DNA of 22,030 nt from Deltaproteobacteria bacterium RIFOXYA12_FULL_61_11 (GTDB lineage Bacteria; Bdellovibrionota_F; JAHFAK01; YA12-FULL-61-11), in assembly GCA_001799195.1 (NCBI GenBank), contig MGSU01000010.1, forward strand, positions 1-22,030, read 5' to 3'. The notes under the pieces were generated by a model, which was not told the origin of the DNA, did no database searches, and worked only from the letters and a program-made list of their open reading frames with translations. How positions within the stretch are numbered: the first letter of the stretch is position 1; every line of letters starts with the position of its first letter. Of the stretch, positions 1 through 8,014 are shown in pieces. The position numbers were made by a program, and so were the translations under genes.

Positions 1-158
1 TTCGTTCCCGCCAGGAGGTTTAGGTAGAGTCCCTTGAACGCGGGGTTGCTGAGCAGGTACTGGCGGGCGTGGTCGGTGCACTGCCAATAGGCATGGACCA
101 GATCGCCGTCGTGGAGCTGCAGGTCGCGAGGTACACGGGTGTTGGTGATCATGCTCAT
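1..158 (-). CDS. Partial CDS, unrecognised protein (N-terminus only)
   Basis: Reading leftwards from an ATG at 158 (or a second ATG at 152), 52 codons stay open to the window edge, so the rest of the gene lies outside. The peptide begins MSMITNTRVPRDLQLHDGD and continues with HAYWQCTDHARQYL. It is hydrophilic, with no signal peptide or membrane segment. I do not recognise the family. A mobile-element protein is conceivable because the adjoining 159-412 stretch looks richer in A and T than the rest of the window, but nothing in the peptide proves it. The frame is believable because codon third positions are GC-rich, as in neighbouring genes. Confidence 0.5.
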   Translation of the reverse strand, partial: MSMITNTRVPRDLQLHDGDLVHAYWQCTDHARQYLLSNPAFKGLYLNLLAGT

Positions 159-412
159 GGTTAGAATACTTCAGCACATTGCGTGCCCGGGGTTGGGTCG
201 AGAAAATGACTGTAAAGACAAATTGTTACTCACAACACCTCGCAGACATTCAGAAAGGCGATTCGTTGAGCCGAAGTCCAACATGTGGTTAATGAACAAT
301 CCTGTCCCCACAGCACCCCACACGTCTCCCCATTGCCAATCCCAATAGTGGGGTGTGCGACTGCTGAGGAGAAACCACCTGGACGGGGTTTTTGTGAAAA
401 TTCTCCGACGAG
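159..412. other. Intergenic gap with one inverted repeat, no gene seen
   Basis: This 254-base stretch between two minus-strand genes looks poorer in G+C than the rest of the window, and I find no convincing reading frame. It holds an inverted repeat, CACCCCAC at 314-321 and GTGGGGTG at 348-355, with a 26-base loop. The repeat lies about 58 bases past the stop of the AraC-type gene in its direction of transcription. It could act as a weak transcript end, but no T-run follows on that strand. Confidence 0.35.
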
Positions 413-1318
413 TTACACGGCTCGCACGGGGCGACCTTCGATGTAGCCGCGATAGCCTTCGGGTTTGAGCTGGAAGCGCGGTCCAGCGTCATCGGCCCAG
501 GTGAAGCCGTAGGTCTCCGGCTTGTACGACGCCATGACGTCCCAGAGCGACGAGATCGCTTGCTCGAAGTCCTTGTCCTCGAACGGTGGCCCCTGAAACA
601 CCATCATTTTACAGGCGGGTAGTGTAGTGACCTCGAAACCTTCTGGAACTTCGCCATCGAAATCCAGGGTGACCTCGACGCCCTGGACGTACTCGGAAGT
701 CCCCGGCGAACGCAGGCTGTCGGGGAGCCACATACCGAGTGGTTCCTGGATTGCGTTCGGGATGGCGGTGAGCTGGTCCCAGACGTCGCATCCCACCTCC
801 TCGCAGTACTCGAAGTAGTGGGTGGCCTTTTTGGCGCGCTTGATGATCATCTTGCGGGCAGGTCGGTCGAGGATTTGGACAAAGACGGTGTCGGGTTTCT
901 TGTTCTCGGACATGGTCAGTTCTCCTCGTTGCCTCCTTGTGTACTGGTCCCGGAGCTGTGGGGGCATGAACAGCTGCACGGTCGACCCGATCTTGCGGAA
1001 GCGGAGGGGGGACACGCCGAACTGCCGAGCGAAGGCTCGGGTGAAACCCTCGTGCGAGTCGAAGACGAAGTCGAAGGCAACGTCCACAACCTTACGTGAG
1101 GTATTCTGCAGTTCCTCTGCCGCGACAGAAAGACGACGCAGCCGGACATACTCGAAGGGCGACTTTCCGGTGACCTCCCTGAACACCCGGGCAGCGTGCC
1201 ACTGTGAGTAACTAGCCACGCGAGCCAGGGTGGCCATGGTGATCCTGTCGCCGAGATGTGCCTCGATGTACTTTTGCATCCGCTCGGCGGCCTTGAGTTT
1301 GTCCCAATGCGTCAGCAC
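413..1318 (-). CDS. AraC-family transcriptional regulator with GyrI-like effector domain
   Basis: This is a 301-residue one-component regulator. Residues about 8-108 form the AraC/XylS DNA-binding domain with two helix-turn-helix units (about 26-47 and 75-98), ending in the family signature FTRAFARQFGVSPLRFRK. Residues about 144-299 form a GyrI-like (SOUL/BmrR-type) small-molecule-binding domain. The order, HTH first and ligand domain second, is that of the Rob/SoxS-like and BmrR-like 'AraC-GyrI' proteins, which respond to lipophilic compounds or drugs. The start is a GTG at 1318 because GGAGG sits six bases before it and the HTH fold begins directly after it. The open frame continues to an ATG at 1417, but those extra 33 residues are Arg/Ser-rich and unlike the family. 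It is divergent from the GH3 gene. Ligand and targets are unknown. Confidence 0.88.
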   Translation of the reverse strand: MLTHWDKLKAAERMQKYIEAHLGDRITMATLARVASYSQWHAARVFREVTGKSPFEYVRLRRLSVAAEELQNTSRKVVDVAFDFVFDSHEGFTRAFARQFGVSPLRFRKIGSTVQLFMPPQLRDQYTRRQRGELTMSENKKPDTVFVQILDRPARKMIIKRAKKATHYFEYCEEVGCDVWDQLTAIPNAIQEPLGMWLPDSLRSPGTSEYVQGVEVTLDFDGEVPEGFEVTTLPACKMMVFQGPPFEDKDFEQAISSLWDVMASYKPETYGFTWADDAGPRFQLKPEGYRGYIEGRPVRAV

Positions 1319-1502
1319 CGTTCCTCCACGTTCCGTACCCGATGGTAATCGCAGTGGTCTGGTTCCGCTTGACCGTGCGTGCGAATCTACACAATGCCGC
1401 GAAATGTGCGAGGCCATGGGTCGGACGTTACTCTAGCAACGCTTTTCCTCTCCTGTCCCTGTCATCTTATCCGCGTGGTGGTTTCCATGGTTTTTCTGAG
1501 CC

Positions 1503-1531
1503 TTGCTATTCCCCGCCCCCCGACGTATGCA
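1503..1531 (+). promoter_or_regulatory. Possible sigma-70-type promoter for the GH3 cluster
   Basis: TTGCTA at 1503-1508 and TATGCA at 1526-1531 are 17 bases apart, with four and three matches to the -35 and -10 consensus. Transcription would start near 1538, which fits a protein start at the GTG at 1563 and not at the upstream ATG at 1527. The match is weak and could be chance. Confidence 0.28.
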
Positions 1532-1562
1532 GGTCCCGGGTAAGGTATCGTGGTTGGGGAAT

Positions 1563-3311
1563 GTGAACGACTGTCGCCTCTCCTTCCTGGGATCAGGTCG
1601 CCGCACGAGTTGGTTCCTTGTCGCTCTGGTAGCGATCCCGGGGTTGGCCGGCTCGCTCCCGGCAAGAGGCGCGGATCCGACCCCGCCCGCACGGCGCGAA
1701 CTCGTGGAGAAGGCCGAACAGCTCTATAAGGTTTTGAAACCCGAGGAACGCATCGGCCAACTCCTGATGTACGGGTTCCGCGGGACCGGGGTCAATCCGG
1801 AACTCACCCGTTACCTCCGGGAGTTGCAGGTCGGCGGGATCATCCTCTTTTCTTCCAACCTGATTGATGCCCCCCAGACCGCGCGCTTGTGCCGGGAAAT
1901 TCGGTCACTTACCGCGGCGGGAGTACCTCCGCTCCTCGCCGTGGATCAGGAAGGCGGCAAGGTCACCCGGATCAGCAAGGGTGTGACCGTGCTGCCCGGC
2001 AATATGGCTCTCGGCGCGACCCGGTCCCAGGTCCTGGCCTATTACGGCGGCAGGATCACGGGCAGGGAATTGCGGCTCCTGGGCGTGAACATGAACCTCG
2101 CCCCCGTGGTCGACGTGGTTTCCGACCCGGACGACCAGGTTATCGGCACACGCTCCTACGGGAGCAGTTTTGAACTTGTTTCAGAACAGAGTTCTTGGTA
2201 TATCAAAGGATTGCAGGAAGAGGGCATTATTGCAACGGCCAAGCACTTCCCCGGGCACGGAGCCACGGGCAAGGATACCCATCATACGCTCCCCAGCGTC
2301 GCTAGGTCTTTGTCCGAATTGGAAGGGGCAGATCTGCAACCCTTCATCCGAGCGGTGGGCGCCGGAGTAGACACAATCATGACCGCCCATGTCCACTACA
2401 CCGCCTTCGATCGTCAGCGTATCTCCGCGAGTCTTTCCTTGAATGTCTTGCGCTATCTCCGGGAACGGTTGGGTTTCGAGGGCGTGGTCATTGCCGATGC
2501 CCTCGAGATGGGGGCGATCACCCGCCAGTTGTCCCCAGGTGAAGCCGCGGTAGAAGCCATTCTCGCCGGCAACGACATGGTCATCGCGGTGTGGAATGGG
2601 AATAACAAAGATGCGGTCTACGAAGCCCTCGCCGGAGCCGTGCGCAGCGGCAGGATTCCCCAAAGCCGGCTACACGAGGCCGTGGTCAGAATCCTCGCTC
2701 TGAAACTGAAGCGGGGGTTGTTCCTGCGTCAGAACATCGATCCCGAGAAGCTCGGACTACTGACCACGGCCAGGCCCTATGCGGAAGTAGCGCAACGCAT
2801 TGCCAGTCGCTCGATCACCCTTGTCGAAGAGCAGGTCCGGATGCTCCCCTTGCGGGGGGAGGAGGGGAAGAACCTCGTTGTGCTCAGTGACCACGCTTCT
2901 TTCCTGGAACAGATGCGCTCGAGCTACCCTGGAGCGGTTTTCATCGGGCTGGAAGAGCGACGGTGCGCCGAGCAGGGAGCCGACCTGTGGGCGAGCGTGA
3001 GTTCGGCCCTGGGCAAGAAGCGTACCTTGGTTTGCGGGTTGGAAACCCTCTGGGCGGTCGAATTCCTGCGCTCGAGGCTTCAACCCTTCGTGCGCAGGAC
3101 TATTTTTTGTTCCCTCGGCTCGCCATACCTGCTCATGGATTTCCCCGGAGTAGCTGCCGCACTGTGCTCGTACAGCACGACCGAAGTCGCCTTGGCCGCG
3201 CTGGTCGATGTCCTGACCGGACGGAAGCAGCCCGAAGGTCGCTTGCCGGTCGAATTGCCCGACCCTGCCCCCCGCGGGGGAGCGAAAAGTAGAGGTACAT
3301 CCAATGAATAA
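1563..3311 (+). CDS. Exported glycoside hydrolase family 3 protein, NagZ-like beta-N-acetylhexosaminidase
   Basis: This is a 582-residue GH3 enzyme. An N-terminal signal peptide (Arg-Arg, a hydrophobic stretch, then LPARGA) suggests it acts outside the cytoplasm. The TIM-barrel domain (about 50-390) shows the NagZ-type motif KHFPGHG at 227-233 followed by DTH (Asp238, His240), the Asp-His acid/base dyad that separates bacterial beta-N-acetylglucosaminidases from beta-glucosidases. The nucleophile is Asp312 in IADALEMGAI. A C-terminal Rossmann-like domain (about 400-582) makes it longer than the roughly 340-residue E. coli NagZ and similar to Gram-positive two-domain NagZ. The likely substrate is a GlcNAc-containing muropeptide or chitin-type oligosaccharide. 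The start is uncertain: GTG 1563 gives the best signal peptide, while ATG 1527 and the frame start at 1503 are alternatives. The stop overlaps the next start by eight bases, so the genes are translationally coupled. Confidence 0.88.
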   Translation: MNDCRLSFLGSGRRTSWFLVALVAIPGLAGSLPARGADPTPPARRELVEKAEQLYKVLKPEERIGQLLMYGFRGTGVNPELTRYLRELQVGGIILFSSNLIDAPQTARLCREIRSLTAAGVPPLLAVDQEGGKVTRISKGVTVLPGNMALGATRSQVLAYYGGRITGRELRLLGVNMNLAPVVDVVSDPDDQVIGTRSYGSSFELVSEQSSWYIKGLQEEGIIATAKHFPGHGATGKDTHHTLPSVARSLSELEGADLQPFIRAVGAGVDTIMTAHVHYTAFDRQRISASLSLNVLRYLRERLGFEGVVIADALEMGAITRQLSPGEAAVEAILAGNDMVIAVWNGNNKDAVYEALAGAVRSGRIPQSRLHEAVVRILALKLKRGLFLRQNIDPEKLGLLTTARPYAEVAQRIASRSITLVEEQVRMLPLRGEEGKNLVVLSDHASFLEQMRSSYPGAVFIGLEERRCAEQGADLWASVSSALGKKRTLVCGLETLWAVEFLRSRLQPFVRRTIFCSLGSPYLLMDFPGVAAALCSYSTTEVALAALVDVLTGRKQPEGRLPVELPDPAPRGGAKSRGTSNE

Positions 3312-4473
3312 CAGCGTAGGGAGTTCTTGGCCCGAGGGCTTGTTCTCGGCGGACCGGCCGATCCGGACCTGGCTCTCCCCAGGCCGGATCAATGTTCTGG
3401 GCGAACATACCGATTACCACGGGGGCTTGGTGCTGCCCGCAGCCGTGGATCGCTTCACCAGGTTCGCGGTGCAGACCCGAGAGGATGGTATCATACAAGC
3501 CTTTTCCAAGCATTTCGGTGAGTTGGTGGAATTGCGCACCCGGGAGGGACTCGCGCCCCTCCGACCAGGGCACTGGTCGACCTATTTGACCGGCAGTCTG
3601 GCCGTCCTGGGGGATATCCTTCCGGACCGCGGGTTGAACCTCGGCCTGGACGGTGATCTACCGGTCGGCGGGGGCATGAGCAGCTCGGCCTCCCTGACCG
3701 TCGGTTTTCTCTCCGCGTTGCGGGAGTTCTTGGGTCTTCCCCTCGAGGATCTCGAGTTGGTCGTGAGAGCCAGGCGGGTGGAGGTCGAAAAGGTGGGGGT
3801 CAATTGCGGCATCATGGATCAGTATGCGGTCCATTTTTCCCGGGCTCGCAGCTTCGTGGCCCTCGATTGCAGCGCTTTGCGCCACGAGAACGTCCCCCTT
3901 TCGGATCCCGAGGTAATTCTCGCCGTGGTGGACAGCGGTAAGCATCGCCAGCTCACGGCCGGTCGCTACAACGAGATTGTCGCCGAATGCGATGCTGCGC
4001 TCGCGGCCATCAACCGTCTTCTCGGCACTACCTACTCAACGCTCAGCCAGGTTCCACCGCGAGAGTACGATCTGCCGGAACCGCAGCGGCGTCGGGTGCG
4101 GCATGTGCTCGGCGAGAACGAACGGGTCCGCGCCGGTATCGAGGCCCTCCGGGAAGGCCGGTTCGATCGCTTCGGAGCCCTGATGCTCGCTTCCCAATAC
4201 AGTCTTGCCGGCGACTACGGGGTGAGCTGCGAAGAACTCGATGTGCTGGTCGAGGAGGCCATGCAGGTCGAGGGAGTGCTCGGATCAAAACTCTCGGGGG
4301 CTGGCTTGGGCGGAGTGACGGTGACACTGTTGCGCCGGGAAGCGCTGCAACGCTTTACCGAACGGATGCAGACGCGGTATATACAGAGATTGGGTAGAAC
4401 GGCCCGGGTATTTCCCTGCGACCTGGTCGATGGTTGCGCCCACCGTCGTTCTGTGGAAGGTGGAGGTTCCTGA
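3304..4473 (+). CDS. galK: Galactokinase-family GHMP sugar kinase
   Basis: This 389-residue protein has the GHMP kinase layout. The galactokinase signature is GRINVLGEHTDYHGG at 27-41, the ATP-binding loop is PVGGGMSSSAS at 120-130, the catalytic Asp is in MDQ (Asp172), and the third GHMP motif is KLSGAGLGG near residue 328. It should phosphorylate C1 of galactose or a related sugar with ATP in the cytoplasm. The length is close to E. coli GalK (about 380). Two things are atypical: motif III reads GAGLGG where GalK usually has GGGFGG, and no galT or galE lies nearby. The start overlaps the end of the NagZ-like gene, so the true substrate could be an amino sugar such as GalNAc released by that enzyme. 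The galactokinase name rests on family membership only. Confidence 0.85.
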   Translation: MNNSVGSSWPEGLFSADRPIRTWLSPGRINVLGEHTDYHGGLVLPAAVDRFTRFAVQTREDGIIQAFSKHFGELVELRTREGLAPLRPGHWSTYLTGSLAVLGDILPDRGLNLGLDGDLPVGGGMSSSASLTVGFLSALREFLGLPLEDLELVVRARRVEVEKVGVNCGIMDQYAVHFSRARSFVALDCSALRHENVPLSDPEVILAVVDSGKHRQLTAGRYNEIVAECDAALAAINRLLGTTYSTLSQVPPREYDLPEPQRRRVRHVLGENERVRAGIEALREGRFDRFGALMLASQYSLAGDYGVSCEELDVLVEEAMQVEGVLGSKLSGAGLGGVTVTLLRREALQRFTERMQTRYIQRLGRTARVFPCDLVDGCAHRRSVEGGGS

Positions 4474-4474
4474 G

Positions 4475-5362
4475 GTGAGATCAACGCTCCTCGTCGCCTC
4501 GTTCTTCGTCGTCCCTGCGGTCCTGGCCCTGTGTCCCGACGTGGCCAAGCTCGAGCAACGCCTGCAGAAGCTCGACCATCACCTGCGCAACCTCGACGAG
4601 GCCGGCATCTGGCCTCCGGAGTTGCTCCAGTATCCCGAAGCGCTCGATCTCGCCCGCACCGAGACCAACCTCCTCTTCAACCAGGCCCGTACTCTGTTGC
4701 GGCTCGCGAGCATTTATCGCCGCAGTTACGACGGCACCAAAGACTACCTCGATCGGGAATACTTCAGCCGGAAGATGGACTTCTATTTCGAGCAGCACAA
4801 ACTTCACCTGCAACGCCAGAAGACCTCTCTCGACGCTCTGGTGCGCAAGCTGACCAAGCGTACCGCCATCACCCGCAAGAGACCCGACCAAGTCAGTGAG
4901 GGCGAAGAGAACGCCGGTGGAGCGCAGCCGGGCACGGAGCGCGCCGTTGCCTCCGCCGAGCTCGACGAAGAGGTTCCGGTCGAACCGCTCGATCTCAAAG
5001 CGCTCAACGATCTTCTCAGCAAGTTGCAGCTCCAATCGGGCGACATCCTCGTCGATGACCGGGAGCAAGCTCTGAGAACCTTCCAGATGGAGGAGGTGCA
5101 GAAGATTGGTCAACTCACCAGGAACGGTCAACACGCTCAGGCCGCGCTGCTCTACGGAGAATTGCGGAACGCTCTGAGCAGAACGGTGATCGGTAAGGCC
5201 TTCTGCCAACTCAAAATGGAGCGTTTAATGGCGCGCTTGAGCCAGCAGAAGCGAGAAGAGGAATTCGTCGATGCCTTGCTGAAGATCTCCGAGACCTTCA
5301 ATAGCGGAGATTTCACCCGGGCGAACACCCTGCTCAACAGCATTTTCCAGTCCTTGCGGTGA
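4475..5362 (+). CDS. Exported alpha-helical protein of unknown function
   Basis: The 295-residue product starts with a signal peptide (about 1-18, ending VLALC). The remainder is almost entirely charged amphipathic helix: Leu/Gln/Glu/Arg-rich heptads at about 20-45, 100-130 and 165-290, with a Pro/Gly/Glu-rich low-complexity break near 140-165. This suggests a coiled-coil or TPR-like fold, but I do not recognise a family. The GTG start at 4475 is chosen because GGAGG (4462-4466) lies eight bases upstream and the stop of the GHMP kinase is one base before it. A longer frame from 4430 would add residues with no ribosome site. The LALC sequence resembles a lipobox but has Leu at -1, so lipidation is doubtful. 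Operon position suggests an envelope or cell-wall-related role. Confidence 0.72.
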   Translation: MRSTLLVASFFVVPAVLALCPDVAKLEQRLQKLDHHLRNLDEAGIWPPELLQYPEALDLARTETNLLFNQARTLLRLASIYRRSYDGTKDYLDREYFSRKMDFYFEQHKLHLQRQKTSLDALVRKLTKRTAITRKRPDQVSEGEENAGGAQPGTERAVASAELDEEVPVEPLDLKALNDLLSKLQLQSGDILVDDREQALRTFQMEEVQKIGQLTRNGQHAQAALLYGELRNALSRTVIGKAFCQLKMERLMARLSQQKREEEFVDALLKISETFNSGDFTRANTLLNSIFQSLR

Positions 5363-5398
5363 GCGGCGAGCCAAGGGGAAAAACCGCGGAATACCGGC

Positions 5399-5427
5399 TT
5401 GACAGGAAACCCCTCATCGAGTAGAGA
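5399..5427 (+). promoter_or_regulatory. Putative sigma-70 promoter upstream of the Fis-like gene
   Basis: A perfect -35 hexamer TTGACA (5399-5404) is followed after exactly 17 bases by TAGAGA (5422-5427), a three-of-six -10. It lies 37 bases beyond the previous stop, which suggests that the Fis-like gene is transcribed separately from the NagZ cluster. Confidence 0.42.
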
Positions 5428-5531
5428 GGGCGAACTTTCCAACGTTCTCGACATCACACAAGTTGGGCCATGGCGTGGCGAGGATCGATCATCGGAGCCT
5501 CGGGTCTCGCCGTTTTCATACGGGGGTGAGT

Positions 5532-5867
5532 GTGACTGGTGCCGTCGATGCAATGCTGTTGCCAATCTTGCAAGACGAACGCATGAACGATCAGGAAGCC
5601 TTGATCGAAGACTTGTCTTTCGAGGCGCTCGTTACCTTGAAGCTCCACTCCTTCATCGAGCGATTACCCTTCGAAGGAGAGGATGATCTCCACGAGATGA
5701 TCGTTTCCAAAGTAGAGCGCGCCCTCATCCGCCTGGTATTGGACAAGCTGGGCGGCAATCGCACCAGGACCGCCCAGGTACTGGGTCTCAGCAGGGGGAC
5801 CCTGGCGAAAAGAATTAAAGACCTCAAGGTGTTGGACAATACTAGACGACCCGGTCGGAAGACCTGA
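5532..5867 (+). CDS. Small Fis-family DNA-binding protein
   Basis: The C-terminal half has the Fis helix-turn-helix: ALIRLVLDKLGGNRTRTAQV followed by LGLSRGTLAKRIKDL. This matches Fis and the last domain of NtrC-type activators, and the GGNRTRTA turn is nearly identical to that in the AAA+ regulator at the right end of this window. The N-terminal part is acidic and helical, as expected for a Fis-like dimerisation region. From the GTG at 5532, which has GGGGG five bases upstream, the protein is 111 residues. The ATG at 5583 would give 94, closer to E. coli Fis (98), but lacks a clear ribosome site. A TTG at 5463 is also open. It is probably a nucleoid-type or local transcription factor. No AAA+ or receiver domain is present. 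Confidence 0.78.
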   Translation: MTGAVDAMLLPILQDERMNDQEALIEDLSFEALVTLKLHSFIERLPFEGEDDLHEMIVSKVERALIRLVLDKLGGNRTRTAQVLGLSRGTLAKRIKDLKVLDNTRRPGRKT

Positions 5868-5905
5868 TGCAAACAAGGATAGACCCCTCGAGTGGGGGAA
5901 AGTGC

Positions 5906-5934
5906 TTGTCTCTCTCCCCGGGGTCGGCTACACT
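5906..5934 (+). promoter_or_regulatory. Putative sigma-70 promoter for the HAMP-like membrane protein
   Basis: TTGTCT (5906-5911) and TACACT (5929-5934) are separated by 17 bases, each with four of six consensus matches. The predicted transcript would have a leader of about 95 bases before the start at 6037. Confidence 0.4.
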
Positions 5935-6036
5935 TGGTCGGATCGAGGACCGGACAGACAAGCTCGAACGAGGTGCAGAGACTCGGTTTCGCATTCGAAG
6001 AGGGGTCGATCCCGGTCGGTCCAGGCAGGAGTGACC

Positions 6037-6639
6037 ATGGCCATGGTACGCAATCGTCCCAAGTTCTGGCAGCGGAAGTACATCATCAATCAAGGTTTCC
6101 AGGTCAAGTACATTGCCTATGTAGTTCTTGCCAGCACCTTGATCTCCAGCATCCTGAGCTTCTATATCTACAAGACTTCTCTGGCGAACAGCGAGCTCCT
6201 CGAGATCATGAGCATTCAGAACGATCTTTTGGAGGGAGTGAAGCACGAGGATTTCAAAGTACTGGTTTCCTTGCTGTCTTTCATCGTGCTCCAGGCCCTG
6301 TGCCTGCTCGTCTTCGCCGTGCTGCTGACCCACCGCATCGCCGGTCCCTTGTTCCGCGTCGAGCTGTTCCTGAAGGCCGTGGTCATGGGTGAAGCCATGC
6401 ACGTGCGTTCCTTCCGCAAGGGGGACGAGTTCAAATACCTGGCCGAATTGATGAACAGCGTGTCGGATTTCCTGCACAACACCTCCACCTCTGAATTGGC
6501 CAAACTCACCCAGATGCGGACCATGCTGACGGGGCAGGAGGGTCACCAACCTTCGGCCGACCAGCTCCAGTCCACGCGAGCGCTGATAGAAGAATTGATC
6601 GTCTCGAAGAGCGCCGTGTTCCAGACCAAGAAAAACTGA
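6037..6639 (+). CDS. Two-helix membrane protein with HAMP-like segment, no output domain
   Basis: This 200-residue protein has a short basic N-terminus (RNRPKFWQRKY), TM1 at about 25-45, a short external loop of about 30 residues, TM2 at about 75-97, then a HAMP-like linker beginning LTHRIAGPLFRVE and RKGDEFKYL. The HRIAGPxxRxE sequence is seen in HAMP-linked sensors and stand-alone membrane proteins of Desulfobacterota. No kinase, cyclase or chemoreceptor domain follows, only about 50 polar residues ending in TKKN. It may be an adaptor or signal modulator paired with another protein. ATG 6037 is preferred because AGGAG lies five bases before it. The frame is open from 5902, but that part covers the promoter region. 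Confidence 0.75.
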   Translation: MAMVRNRPKFWQRKYIINQGFQVKYIAYVVLASTLISSILSFYIYKTSLANSELLEIMSIQNDLLEGVKHEDFKVLVSLLSFIVLQALCLLVFAVLLTHRIAGPLFRVELFLKAVVMGEAMHVRSFRKGDEFKYLAELMNSVSDFLHNTSTSELAKLTQMRTMLTGQEGHQPSADQLQSTRALIEELIVSKSAVFQTKKN

Positions 6640-6668
6640 TCCGGGGCAGGTGGGCAGAACGTCCTCGC

Positions 6669-7940
6669 CTAGATGCGATGTTTTCGGGGCAGCTCCGCCG
6701 GATCGAAGACCCTGACCGTTCCGAAGACCCCGTCATAGCCTGCCTTCAACGACACCTGCCCGCGGCGTAGCCGGGCAATACCTTCGGCGAGGAGGGTGCC
6801 TCCGTGGCGGCCTAGCTCCTCGGGTGAGACCTCGAGCAAGAGCTGGAGTTCCGAGCCGAAGAGGGCAAGCAGCCGGTGATATTCGGTGTGCACGGTGAGG
6901 CTGGAGGAGCCTTTGCCGAGCATTTCGGCCAAGAGTTCGGGGAGGGCGCAGAGAGAGCGGTGTGGCCGGGCCGTAGGGGGCAGATGCTCGGCTCGGCGAT
7001 CGGCCAGGGTCTCCACCCTCGAGGCGACCCCTAACGTTACGCAGCGACCGCAGATGGGACAGAGACCGTTCGCCGCCGTGGTTTCCTCCGGCGATAGCCG
7101 TATTCCACAGGATCGATGGCCATCATGGTGATACTTCCCTTCCTCGGGAAAGAATTCCAGGGTTTCGAGCAACCCCAGGCCGGTGCGAAGTGCGAGTCTG
7201 AGAGCGTCGAAGGACAGCTCGGTATCGAACAGCGTGGCCTCTCGCCCCAGCTTCGAAGGTGAGTGGGCATCGGAGTTGGAGACGAGGAGGTAGCGGTCGA
7301 GGAAGCTGCAGCGGCGGTTCATCGGAGGATCGCTGGAGAGGCCCGTTTCCACTGCCGTGACCTCACCGACGAGTTCGCCGTAACAATCCTCGAGGCGGTC
7401 GAAACCGGACTTGGAACCGAGAGCTGAGAACCAGGGAGTCCAAAGGTGCGCGGGGATGAGCATGGCCCTGGGCTCGACCGTCAGGAGCAGGTCGAGCAGG
7501 TCCCGGGACGAGAGGGAGACGATCGGTCTTCCGTCGCTGCGGAGGTTGCCGTAGGCCTCGAGGGCGAGAGAAAAACGTCTTGCCGAGGTAAGATCGGGTA
7601 GGAGGCAGAGATGATGGACCTTGTGCACGGTGCCGTCCTGTCGGTAGATCGTGCTGACCTCGGCTGTCGGCAGGAAGCGTAGCTCTCTCTCCGCCAGGAT
7701 CGGCGGCAGGTCCCGGACCGAGGGATCCCATCCGGGCGCGAGACGCAAGAGACCCCGTCCGTCCGGGAGCAGGCAGGTCTCGAGCTCGTCGAGCCAACCG
7801 GGATGCGTGCAATCCCCGGTGCCCAGCAGGGTGAGCCCCTTCTTACGCCCCCAGCGGGCGAGCTCGGGTGGCGTGAGGTCGCGGCTGGTAGCCCGGGAAA
7901 AATGCGAGTGCAGGTGCAGATCTGCCAAGTAGCGAGCCAT
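6669..7940 (-). CDS. PHP-domain endonuclease Q-like DNA repair protein
   Basis: This 423-residue protein starts with a PHP metal-binding site: ADLHLHSHFS (His9, His11), TGDCTHPGW (Asp43, His46), later HHLCLLPD, LIPAHLWTPWF (His165) and SNSDAHSP (Asp224, His226). A Cys/His cluster follows at about 275-300 (His275, Cys278, Cys294, Cys297, Cys300), then VTLGVASRVETLADR and a C-terminal GYDGVFGTV. This is the layout of endonuclease Q (EndoQ), which nicks DNA 5' of uracil, hypoxanthine or AP sites, first described in Thermococcales and present in some bacteria. Older annotations call the family 'phosphoesterase' or 'UvrD-associated'. The start has no strong ribosome site, only AGGA about 11 bases upstream, but the PHP motif begins at once, so it is probably right. 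It lies 74 bases after the Cys-rich regulator on the same strand and may be co-transcribed. Confidence 0.83.
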   Translation of the reverse strand: MARYLADLHLHSHFSRATSRDLTPPELARWGRKKGLTLLGTGDCTHPGWLDELETCLLPDGRGLLRLAPGWDPSVRDLPPILAERELRFLPTAEVSTIYRQDGTVHKVHHLCLLPDLTSARRFSLALEAYGNLRSDGRPIVSLSSRDLLDLLLTVEPRAMLIPAHLWTPWFSALGSKSGFDRLEDCYGELVGEVTAVETGLSSDPPMNRRCSFLDRYLLVSNSDAHSPSKLGREATLFDTELSFDALRLALRTGLGLLETLEFFPEEGKYHHDGHRSCGIRLSPEETTAANGLCPICGRCVTLGVASRVETLADRRAEHLPPTARPHRSLCALPELLAEMLGKGSSSLTVHTEYHRLLALFGSELQLLLEVSPEELGRHGGTLLAEGIARLRRGQVSLKAGYDGVFGTVRVFDPAELPRKHRI

Positions 7941-8014
7941 AGGTTAGGCATCCTGAAGGAGTTGCTGATCCCTCGTAGCAGGAAGCCACCCGTCGAGTAA
8001 ACCTCGGTCTTTGG

